A stretch of DNA of 12,929 nucleotides from NCBI GenBank assembly GCA_003489085.1, contig DNJM01000132.1:2340-15268 (forward strand). The letters are read 5' to 3'. Every line of letters starts with the position of its first letter. The stretch's first letter is position 1. Made by a program: the position numbers and the translations under genes. The notes under the pieces were generated by a model. The model saw only the letters and a list, made by a program, of their open reading frames with translations. It was not told the origin of the DNA and did no database searches. Positions 7,469 through 12,929 of this stretch are shown piece by piece. The stretch is from Lachnospiraceae bacterium. Lineage in GTDB: Bacteria > Bacillota > Clostridia > Lachnospirales > Lachnospiraceae.

Positions 7469-8128
7469 TTACTCCAACCGGTAGCCCACCTTGGAAATCG
7501 TCTTAATCTGTCCGCCCAGTCCCAGTTTCTTCCGCAGCTGGCCAATATGCACATCCACGGTGCGGGTTTCCCCCAGATAATCGATTCCCCAGACCATTTT
7601 CAGCAGATTCTCTCTGGAAATCGCAATATTCTTATTCTTCGCCAGTACGGCCAGAAGTTCGAATTCCATCGGCTTTAATGCTACTTCCTGTCCATTCTGC
7701 CGAACGGTGTGCTCTTCAAAATTAATTTCCATATTCAGTATCTTTAACACATGGCTTACCTTGTTCGACCGTTCCAGTACCTTTTCAATTCGTACCAACA
7801 GCTCCAGTACCTCGAAGGGCTTCACGATATAGTCCTCTGCTCCGCCTGTTAATCCCTGAATCTTGGATGCCAGATCATCCTTTGCTGTCAGAAAAATCAC
7901 CGGAATCTGATATAGCTTCATAATCTCCAGCAACGCGAACCCATCCATTCCCGGAACCATCACATCCAGAAGCGCCAGATCATACGCATGGTCTGTTTCC
8001 AGCGCACTTGCTGCCTCCGCTCCGTCAAAATATACCTGTGTATCATAATTGGCCACCTTCAGATTCATGGCGATCATCCTGGCGATCGCATCTTCATCCT
8101 CTACAATGACGATTCTGTTTTTTGCCAT
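7469..8128 (-). CDS. OmpR/PhoB-family response regulator
   Basis: DNA-binding partner of the kinase encoded next to it (219 residues). The receiver domain has the acidic pocket E10/D11, phospho-acceptor D55 (ALLDVMVPG), T81 (FLTAKDD) and K103 (IVKPF). The C-terminal winged-helix effector runs from about residue 125, with ENLLKMVWGIDYLGETRTVDVHIGQLR split over the recognition helix region, and ends ISKVGYRLE. I chose the ATG at 8128 (MAKNRIVIVEDED) because GGAAGGA lies 6 bases before it; an ATG two codons earlier (8134) is too close to that site. The frame stays open upstream through 8173 and beyond, and that upstream part encodes the remnant of a HAD hydrolase rather than a regulator. It is likely the direct controller of the flanking ABC genes and of its own operon. 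Confidence 0.95.
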   Translation of the reverse strand: MAKNRIVIVEDEDAIARMIAMNLKVANYDTQVYFDGAEAASALETDHAYDLALLDVMVPGMDGFALLEIMKLYQIPVIFLTAKDDLASKIQGLTGGAEDYIVKPFEVLELLVRIEKVLERSNKVSHVLKILNMEINFEEHTVRQNGQEVALKPMEFELLAVLAKNKNIAISRENLLKMVWGIDYLGETRTVDVHIGQLRKKLGLGGQIKTISKVGYRLE

Positions 8129-8170
8129 ATTCATTCCTTCCTTTTGAGAATCTATATTTCTGTTGTTCAT

Positions 8171-8244
8171 CACAGAATTGATAATGCCTGGTTCCGGATC
8201 CGTCAGTGTACCGTCCGGATCAAAAAGACATATTGCTGCTTCAT
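8171..8244 (-). pseudogene. N-terminal remnant of a HAD-family hydrolase (phosphoglycolate-phosphatase-like), frameshifted
   Basis: From the ATG at 8244 the minus strand encodes MKQQYVF and then, after a shift of one base in the T-run at about 8222-8226, continues DPDGTLTDPEPGIINSV. This matches the HAD motif-I start (typically YVLFDLDGTLTDP..GI.NSV) almost residue by residue, with the nucleophile Asp and second Asp present and Leu changed to Pro between them. In the unshifted frame it stops after 13 codons (TGA). Only about 24 residues of homology remain; the cap and core of the enzyme are absent and the response regulator gene follows in the same frame. The remnant's start codon sits about 45 bases downstream of the minus-strand -10 box, so the regulator operon may now use the old gene's promoter. 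Recognition is from the motif by eye. Confidence 0.72.
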
Positions 8245-8287
8245 AACTGTCTCTTTACTTCCATATCTTTTTTCATCTTTGCTTTTT

Positions 8288-8317
8288 ACTATAGCACGGA
8301 ATCCCCGTTTCTGTGAA
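8288..8317 (-). promoter_or_regulatory. Predicted sigma-A promoter for the regulator/kinase operon
   Basis: On the minus strand TTCACA (8317-8312) and TATAGT (8293-8288) are separated by 18 bases, and TG one base before the -10 gives an extended -10 (TGCTATAGT). Transcription would begin near 8281 and leave a leader of about 150 bases, containing the HAD remnant, before the response regulator ATG at 8128. It is the best-looking promoter in this orientation; no operator is evident beside it. Confidence 0.6.
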
Positions 8318-8343
8318 GATCCTAAAATAGATTACTTTTTCTC

Positions 8344-8372
8344 TTGACAAATTCTCATTTGCATCATATTAT
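8344..8372 (+). promoter_or_regulatory. Strong predicted sigma-A promoter for the divergent ABC module
   Basis: Consensus -35 TTGACA (8344-8349), a 17-base spacer and -10 TATTAT (8367-8372). Transcription would start near 8379, giving a leader of about 70 bases before the ATPase ATG at 8450. Because the boxes are near consensus, the promoter should be active unless repressed, which makes the inverted repeat immediately downstream of interest. Confidence 0.75.
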
Positions 8373-8412
8373 TGTATTAAGTTAATAGTACAGTAATACA
8401 TTGATACAGATT
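8373..8412 (+). promoter_or_regulatory. Candidate operator: inverted repeat and 8-base-phased TACA repeats over the start site
   Basis: TGTATTA (8373-8379) and its exact complement TAATACA (8394-8400) form an inverted repeat whose halves are 21 bases apart, two helical turns, and overlap the predicted transcription start. Overlapping it, TACA occurs three times at exact 8-base steps (8389, 8397, 8405). The placement over and just after the start site would suit a repressor better than an OmpR-type activator, which normally binds upstream of -35. AT-rich DNA yields such short repeats by chance fairly often. Confidence 0.4.
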
Positions 8413-8449
8413 AGAAAATATAAAGCCAGCATCAAAGGAGGAATCTGGA

Positions 8450-9199
8450 ATGAAAAAAATACTGCAGGTAAACCACGTTACGAAGACCTACGGCTCTCAG
8501 ACCGCTGTAAACGATCTGAGCCTGACTTTATATGAAGGAGACATTTATGGCTTTATCGGGAAAAATGGTGCCGGAAAAACCACACTGATTCGAATGATCG
8601 CCGGACTGGCAAAGCCAACCGACGGCTGTATCCTTCTCTTCGGAAGCCAGGATCTGGCTGCACAACGCAGCAATCTTGGCACGGTCATCGAATCCCCGGC
8701 TCTGTATCCTAATATGACTGCCTATGAGAATATGATGGTACAGTGTAAACTGATGGACCTCTCAGATGCTAATGAACATATCAAAACCGTACTTACCATG
8801 ACCGGTCTTCAGAATACTGGGAAAAAGAAAGCCAGAAATTTCTCCTTAGGTATGAAACAGCGGCTGGCCATTGCCATTGCATTGCTGTCGTTTCCCAAAC
8901 TTCTTATTCTGGATGAACCGACCAACGGTCTGGATCCGGAGGGTATCCGTGAAATCAGAGAGCTGATTTTAAAGCTCAATCAAAAGTATCATATTACCGT
9001 CCTGATCTCCAGTCATATTCTCGGAGAACTATCCAAATTCGCTACCCGTTATGGAATTATCCACGAAGGGACATTATTAGAGGAATTCACGGAAAAAGAA
9101 CTCTTAGAACGCTGCCGGTCCGATCAGACCGGTACAGAAGACCTGGAAGACTATTTTATCAATGTCATCCACCACGCTTCTCATCAGAAAATGCACTAA
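8450..9199 (+). CDS. ABC transporter ATP-binding protein, BcrA/lantibiotic-protection type
   Basis: Cytoplasmic ATPase subunit (249 residues) of a second ABC transporter. Walker A GKNGAGKTT (37-45), signature SLGMKQ (132-137), Walker B LLILDE (151-156), D-loop GLDPEG and H-loop H189 (ISSHI) are all intact. The Q-loop site reads TVIESPALYPNMT with glutamate (E81), the E-loop of lantibiotic immunity ATPases, as in the ATPase at 2200-2835. Unlike that one it keeps the C-terminal extension (about 60 residues after the H-loop, ending DLEDYFINVI) usual in BcrA proteins. The ATG follows a strong AAAGGAGG (8434-8441) at 8 bases. It is the first gene after the divergent promoter and is followed 21 bases later by its permease gene. 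Expected function is removal of membrane-active peptides such as bacitracin or lantibiotics; the substrate is not shown by sequence. Confidence 0.93.
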   Translation: MKKILQVNHVTKTYGSQTAVNDLSLTLYEGDIYGFIGKNGAGKTTLIRMIAGLAKPTDGCILLFGSQDLAAQRSNLGTVIESPALYPNMTAYENMMVQCKLMDLSDANEHIKTVLTMTGLQNTGKKKARNFSLGMKQRLAIAIALLSFPKLLILDEPTNGLDPEGIREIRELILKLNQKYHITVLISSHILGELSKFATRYGIIHEGTLLEEFTEKELLERCRSDQTGTEDLEDYFINVIHHASHQKMH

Positions 9200-9220
9200 T
9201 CTACCAAGGAGGAAAACATT

Positions 9221-10069
9221 ATGCTGCATCTTATCCGAAGTGATCTTTACAAGCTCAAAAAATCTAACTACTTATGGGTCTGCCTGCTGATTGCACTCAT
9301 TCTGGGAACCGGTACCATTTTTCTGCTGGACTTTACCTACAAAATGACCGGCGACCAGATGCAGGCACAGCTGGAGCAGATCCAGTCAGAAATGGAAGAA
9401 ACCGGCGTGTCTGTCACCACTTCCGGTATCCCTGCCAGCTATGAAGAGCTCTCCGCCTCCTCGCAGCTGCTGTCTTTTTTCTCAGGGGAGAGTACACTTC
9501 TGCTGGCAGTTGTAATCTCCCTCTTCGTGGGCGGCGAATTTACCTATGGAACGATCAAGAATCTAGTCTCCCGCAGCTACAGCCGGGGCAGTATTTACGC
9601 TTCAAAATTCATAGTCGGTACGCTTGTTTCTATCCTGTTTGCCGTCCTGTACGCAGCCGTTTCGACCATTACCGCGACTGCGCTCTGGGGCTTTGGAACC
9701 GTATCGAAAGGTTTTTTACCGGATCTCCTTACGGGAATCGCATTGGAACTCTTTTTAAATGCAGCCTACGCCGCTATTTTCCTCATGTTCAGTATCTTGA
9801 TCAGGCAGAATGGTGGATCACTCGCTGCAAATATCTGTTTTCTTGAGTTTCTGTCCCTTTTTGCCATGCTGGGAGAAATGCTTCTGAAAAAGCTTTTAAA
9901 CCACACTGTTTCTCTGTCTGCCTATCTGCCGGATACGGTAATGCAGGCAGTGGCTTCCCAGGAACTGACCTCCTCCTTGATCACACGCGCTTTGGCCGTA
10001 GGCGCAGGATTTATGATTGTTTCTACAATAATCGGATCCATTTCCTTTATCCGAAGAGATATACGGTAA
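9221..10069 (+). CDS. ABC-2-type permease, BcrB-like
   Basis: Membrane subunit (282 residues) of the second ABC transporter. About six helices are visible: 18-36, a long extracellular loop (about 40-90), then 91-106, 128-152, 168-192, 202-221 and 255-276. The loop sequence GGEFTYGTIKNLVSRSYSRGSIYASKF (split: GGEFTYGTIKNLVSR, then SYSRGSIYASKF) is the conserved cytoplasmic ABC-2 coupling segment (EF..GT.KN..SR..SR) that contacts the ATPase. The extracellular loop is rich in Gln/Glu (MQAQLEQIQSEMEE) and may form a short coiled coil, which could be where a peptide substrate is met (inference). ATG after AAGGAGG. The gene ends just before the hairpin at 10077, which should terminate this two-gene operon. 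Confidence 0.9.
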   Translation: MLHLIRSDLYKLKKSNYLWVCLLIALILGTGTIFLLDFTYKMTGDQMQAQLEQIQSEMEETGVSVTTSGIPASYEELSASSQLLSFFSGESTLLLAVVISLFVGGEFTYGTIKNLVSRSYSRGSIYASKFIVGTLVSILFAVLYAAVSTITATALWGFGTVSKGFLPDLLTGIALELFLNAAYAAIFLMFSILIRQNGGSLAANICFLEFLSLFAMLGEMLLKKLLNHTVSLSAYLPDTVMQAVASQELTSSLITRALAVGAGFMIVSTIIGSISFIRRDIR

Positions 10070-10076
10070 GTAAAAA

Positions 10077-10116
10077 ACAGGCGGTATACTCTCTGCTTCA
10101 AAAGTATACCGCCTGT
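10077..10116. terminator. Bidirectional Rho-independent terminator
   Basis: A perfect 14-bp stem, ACAGGCGGTATACT (10077-10090) pairing with AGTATACCGCCTGT (10103-10116), with a 12-base loop. On the minus strand the stem is followed by a run of five T (10076-10072), so it is a strong terminator for rarA. On the plus strand the tail CTTCCTCTT is weaker but pyrimidine-rich and lies 7 bases after the permease stop. It separates the two convergent operons. Confidence 0.88.
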
Positions 10117-10151
10117 CTTCCTCTTACATATACACCTTTATGTGATCAATT

Positions 10152-11474
10152 TTAATATGTCTTCCCTTTTATCTTCTCAAAGCGTTCCCGGATTGTCTTC
10201 TCATAGCCATTCTCACTCGGAACATAGAATGTCTCATCCACGATCTCATCCGGCAGATACTGCTGTTCCACATAATGATTCGGATAATCATGGGCATATT
10301 TATATCCGATCCCATGCCCCAGATTTTCATGACCGCCGTAATGGGCATCCTGCAAATGCGCCGGTACAGTGGTCTTTGTCCGCTTCACACATTCCATAGC
10401 AGCGGAGATAGCATTTACTGCCGAATTGCTCTTCGGTGCACAGGCCACATAGCTGGCTGCCTGGGACAGGATAATCTGCGATTCCGGCATTCCGATCCGC
10501 TCTACTGCCTGCGCCGCAGATACGGCTACTGTCAGCGCCATCGGATCTGCATTTCCCACATCCTCTGCAGCGCAGATCATGATTCTGCGGGCAATGAACT
10601 TGATATCTTCCCCGGCATAGAGCATTTTTGCCAGATAGAATACTGCCGCATCCGGATCCGAGCCCCGCATACTTTTAATAAATGCTGAAATGGTATCATA
10701 ATGATTGTCCCCTGTTTTATCATAACGAACCACTCTGCGCTGTACACATTCTGATACGACATCCAATGTCAGGTAGATCTTGCCATCCGAAGAACGTTCT
10801 GTCGTCAGGACTGCCAGTTCTACCGCATTGAGTGCCATTCTGGCATCTCCTCCGGAAATATCCGCCAGAAAGTCTCTGGCCCCCGGATCCATCACCACAT
10901 GATAGCTTCCCATACCTTTTATCTGATCCGTTACTGCCCGGTCAATCAGACTGGCGATATCCTCTTTCGAAAGCGGATGAAGTTCAAAGATATTGGAACG
11001 GGAGATCAGAGCCCCGTTCACCTCAAAATATGGATTCTCCGTAGTGGCTCCGATCAGAATCAAGGTGCCATCCTCCACAAACGGAAGCAGATAATCCTGC
11101 TGCCCTTTATTAAAACGATGAATCTCATCTACGAAAAGAATCGTTTTCTTTCCATACATTCCCTGCAGGTTCTGTGCTTCCTTTACCACTGCCTCCATAT
11201 CCTTCTTCCCGGCCACCGTCGCATTAATCTGTTTAAACTCTGCGCTGGTAGTATTGGCAATGACCTTTGCCAGTGTCGTTTTCCCGGTTCCCGGAGGCCC
11301 GTAGAAAATGATCGAGCTGAGCTTGTCCGCCTTGATCGCCCGGTAAAGCAGCTTTCCCTTTCCGATAATATGCTCCTGCCCCACGACCTCTTCCAGTGTT
11401 GTCGGACGCAGTCTGGATGCCAGCGGAGACTCTTTTTCCTTTGTGTTTTCCCGCATATAGTCAAATAAATCCAT
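10152..11474 (-). CDS. rarA: Replication-associated recombination protein A (RarA/MgsA, AAA+ ATPase)
   Basis: Cytoplasmic AAA+ ATPase (440 residues, normal family length) of the RarA/MgsA/WRNIP1 family, which acts at stalled replication forks and at single- to double-strand DNA junctions and interacts with SSB. The N-terminus PLASRLRPTTLEEVVGQEHI is diagnostic of the clamp-loader-like group. Walker A GPPGTGKT is at 59-66, Walker B ILFVDEIHRF at 112-121, sensor 1 IGATTENP at 141-148 and an arginine finger SRS near R159; the C-terminal helical tetramerisation domain ends IRERFEKIKGKTY. ATG at 11474 follows AGGAGG. It lies 13 bases after tcdA in the same direction, so they are probably co-transcribed, and ends at the shared hairpin terminator. 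Complete, with no sign of damage. Confidence 0.97.
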   Translation of the reverse strand: MDLFDYMRENTKEKESPLASRLRPTTLEEVVGQEHIIGKGKLLYRAIKADKLSSIIFYGPPGTGKTTLAKVIANTTSAEFKQINATVAGKKDMEAVVKEAQNLQGMYGKKTILFVDEIHRFNKGQQDYLLPFVEDGTLILIGATTENPYFEVNGALISRSNIFELHPLSKEDIASLIDRAVTDQIKGMGSYHVVMDPGARDFLADISGGDARMALNAVELAVLTTERSSDGKIYLTLDVVSECVQRRVVRYDKTGDNHYDTISAFIKSMRGSDPDAAVFYLAKMLYAGEDIKFIARRIMICAAEDVGNADPMALTVAVSAAQAVERIGMPESQIILSQAASYVACAPKSNSAVNAISAAMECVKRTKTTVPAHLQDAHYGGHENLGHGIGYKYAHDYPNHYVEQQYLPDEIVDETFYVPSENGYEKTIRERFEKIKGKTY

Positions 11475-11487
11475 ACTTTTCCTCCTG

Positions 11488-12207
11488 TTACTTCACCCCG
11501 GCCAGCTCCCGTATCACCTCTCCGGCCAGCATCAGTCCGGCTACCGGCGGTACGAACGCTATGCTGCCCGGAAGTGCTCTTCTGTTTCCCATATCTTCAC
11601 CGGTGTCCCGTCCGGATATATCTACCGGCTGTTCCCTGGAATACAACACCTTTACATGCCGGATTCCTCTTTTTTTCAATTCCTTCCGCATTACCTTACA
11701 AAGCGGGCATACAGAAGTTTCTTCTATCTCTGCAATCTGGAAGCATTCCGGATGCAGCTTATTTCCGGTTCCCATGCTCGCGAGCAGCGGAATCTGCTTC
11801 CGGTATGCCAGCTCCGCAATTGCAATCTTTGCAGTTACCGTGTCTATCGCATCTATAATATAGTCTACCCGTTCCGTAAAAACTTCCTCCAGATTCTCCG
11901 GCAGCACAAATATCTCCTGTGTTATCACATGGATCTCCGGACAAATGTCACGGATCTTTTCAGCCATCACCCTGGTTTTATAGCATCCCACCGTACTGTG
12001 CAGTGCAATGGACTGCCGATTGATATTCGTTACTGACACCGTATCATTGTCAATCAAAATCAATGTCCCCACGCCGCTTCTTGCCAGCGCTTCAATACAA
12101 TAAGAACCCACGCCGCCAACTCCGAATACCATTACGGACGCATGCTTCAGCCGTTCCATTGCCTCTGCTCCCAGAAGCAGTTCCGTTCTGGAAAATTCGT
12201 GCACCAT
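11488..12207 (-). CDS. tcdA: tRNA threonylcarbamoyladenosine dehydratase (TcdA/CsdL)
   Basis: E1-like enzyme (239 residues) that uses ATP to cyclise t6A37 of tRNAs to ct6A, improving decoding of ANN codons. The Rossmann nucleotide site is VFGVGGVGSYCIEALARSG (GxGGVG at 29-34), followed by LIDNDTV (D53) and the arginine of NINRQ (R64), then DAIDTV (119-124). The CPLC pair (C167, C170) and the ending GSIAFVPPVAGLMLAGEVIREL also match the TcdA/YgdL branch of the ThiF/MoeB superfamily. A lone MoeB/ThiF is unlikely because the opening MVHEFSRTELLLG and the lack of a neighbouring sulfur-carrier gene fit TcdA. The ATG at 12207 has GAGGAG 8 bases upstream. It is 18 bases after the deacetylase gene in a run of minus-strand genes. 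Confidence 0.95.
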   Translation of the reverse strand: MVHEFSRTELLLGAEAMERLKHASVMVFGVGGVGSYCIEALARSGVGTLILIDNDTVSVTNINRQSIALHSTVGCYKTRVMAEKIRDICPEIHVITQEIFVLPENLEEVFTERVDYIIDAIDTVTAKIAIAELAYRKQIPLLASMGTGNKLHPECFQIAEIEETSVCPLCKVMRKELKKRGIRHVKVLYSREQPVDISGRDTGEDMGNRRALPGSIAFVPPVAGLMLAGEVIRELAGVK

Positions 12208-12225
12208 TTTTCTTTCTCCTCGCTT

Positions 12226-12929
12226 CTAATCTACAATCAATTCATCCACACGTACGAATTCAAATCCCTGCTCTTTCAGCAGATCAATCATCCGAAAGGC
12301 CGCCTGGACAGAACTGTCATAACAGTCATGCAATAAAATAATATCACCATCTTTTGCCTGCGTCACTACTTTATTTACAATTTCATCAATATTATCTGTC
12401 TGCCAATCCAGAGGATCGATCGTCCATAGAACCGGAAAAGCATCTACATTCTGCTCCAGTCCCTTTTTTCGGATTCCAAAGGGCGGCCTTAAAAACTGCG
12501 GTATCTCTCCGGTGATCCTCTCCAGGAGTTCATTTGTCATACGGATTTCCTTCTGTGCCACTTCATCGGTCACCTTATTCAGATCCACGTGATGATAGGT
12601 ATGATTTCCAACAATGTGCCCTTCGTCATATTCACGTCTTACCAGCTCCGGATATTTCTCCGCATTTTCTCCAATCAGAAAAAAAGCTGCTTTTACTTCT
12701 CTCTCCTGTAACCCATTCAGCAATTGCGGAGTATGCTTCGGATGCGGTCCATCATCGAAAGTAATAGCGATCCTCGGCGGATCGCACCACTCTTCTGCTG
12801 CCCCTGCCGCAATGGATGCAGTTTTTTCCCACTGGTCTCCTCCGCCTTCTTCCATATACGTGCTGATACCCATTGCAGTCAATAACAATATCAGAAAAAT
12901 ACTCTGCAGCCATACATATTTTTGTTTCT
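12226..12929 (-). CDS. Polysaccharide deacetylase (NodB domain), start beyond the window
   Basis: Secreted or membrane-anchored metal-dependent deacetylase of carbohydrate-esterase family 4, acting on N-acetyl groups of peptidoglycan or another cell-envelope glycan. The frame is open to the right edge, so the TTG at 12888 is not the real start; the last visible residues upstream (KQKYVWLQSIFLILLLTAMG) are a signal anchor. The NodB motifs are complete: TFDDGPHP (catalytic base and metal Asp), NHTYHH (metal histidines), RPPFG, DPLDW and LLHD near the C-terminus. The domain takes up nearly the whole protein, with only a short stem between membrane and enzyme. I cannot tell the substrate (PdaA, PdaB or PgdA type); the small size favours a simple PdaB-like or generic deacetylase. 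It is upstream of and close to tcdA and rarA, probably in one transcript whose promoter is outside the window. Confidence 0.93.
   Translation of the reverse strand, partial: KQKYVWLQSIFLILLLTAMGISTYMEEGGGDQWEKTASIAAGAAEEWCDPPRIAITFDDGPHPKHTPQLLNGLQEREVKAAFFLIGENAEKYPELVRREYDEGHIVGNHTYHHVDLNKVTDEVAQKEIRMTNELLERITGEIPQFLRPPFGIRKKGLEQNVDAFPVLWTIDPLDWQTDNIDEIVNKVVTQAKDGDIILLHDCYDSSVQAAFRMIDLLKEQGFEFVRVDELIVD

Noticed and set aside
8129..8173. Longer response regulator starting at GTG 8173
   Set aside because: The added residues continue the HAD remnant and are not part of the receiver domain; GGAAGGA places initiation at 8128.
8221..8244. Functional 13-codon leader peptide (MKQQYVFLIRTVH)
   Set aside because: It has only a weak ribosome site and is better explained as the unshifted frame of the HAD remnant, though attenuation cannot be excluded.
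10899..11468. Plus-strand ORF of 189 codons opposite rarA
   Set aside because: Antisense to the Walker motifs of a complete rarA gene; no motif of its own.
1..12929. Insertion sequences, prophage genes, CRISPR arrays, tRNA or rRNA genes
   Set aside because: I saw no transposase or integrase motifs, no regularly spaced repeats and no tRNA-like or rRNA stretches on either strand.

Overview
The window is 12.9 kb with gene fragments at both ends, and it has two compositions. Positions 1-649 carry the C-terminal part of an alanine racemase of the Bacteroidetes type. It is GC-rich in codon choice and has the ending and internal motifs of the Bacteroidales MurF-Alr fusion enzyme. Everything from about 665 to 12929 reads like a Lachnospiraceae-type Firmicute: strong AGGAGG ribosome sites, canonical sigma-A promoters, and Gram-positive lipoprotein and two-component proteins. 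The two parts meet in a 15-base gap with no terminator. A chimeric contig join is the simplest explanation, so gene order across 649/665 should not be trusted.

The core (665-10069) is a two-part membrane stress or antimicrobial-peptide response locus. On the minus strand, read from 8128 down to 665, are an OmpR-type response regulator, a histidine kinase with a large extracellular sensor domain, a lipoprotein (DUF6034-like), two ABC-2-type permease subunits, an ABC ATPase, and a membrane-anchored surface protein with CARDB/NEW3-like domains. On the plus strand, diverging from the regulator, is a second ABC module (ATPase 8450-9199, permease 9221-10069) of the BcrAB/LanFEG type. Both ATPases have a glutamate where most ABC proteins have the Q-loop glutamine; this E-loop is known from lantibiotic immunity transporters. 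No peptide precursor or modification enzyme is visible, so this looks like a resistance or sensing locus without its own biosynthesis genes.

The 321-base divergent control region (8129-8449) holds a minus-strand extended -10 promoter, a near-consensus plus-strand promoter (TTGACA-17-TATTAT) and an inverted repeat over its likely start site. It also holds a frameshifted N-terminal remnant of a HAD-family hydrolase gene, in frame with and directly upstream of the response regulator. That remnant suggests the locus was built by insertion or recombination into an older gene.

The right part (10152-12929) is ordinary housekeeping on the minus strand: rarA (replication-associated AAA+ ATPase), tcdA (tRNA t6A dehydratase) and a polysaccharide deacetylase whose start lies beyond the window, closely spaced like an operon. 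A perfect 14-bp hairpin at 10077-10116 separates it from the convergent ABC module. I saw no tRNA, rRNA, CRISPR array, transposase or phage gene.
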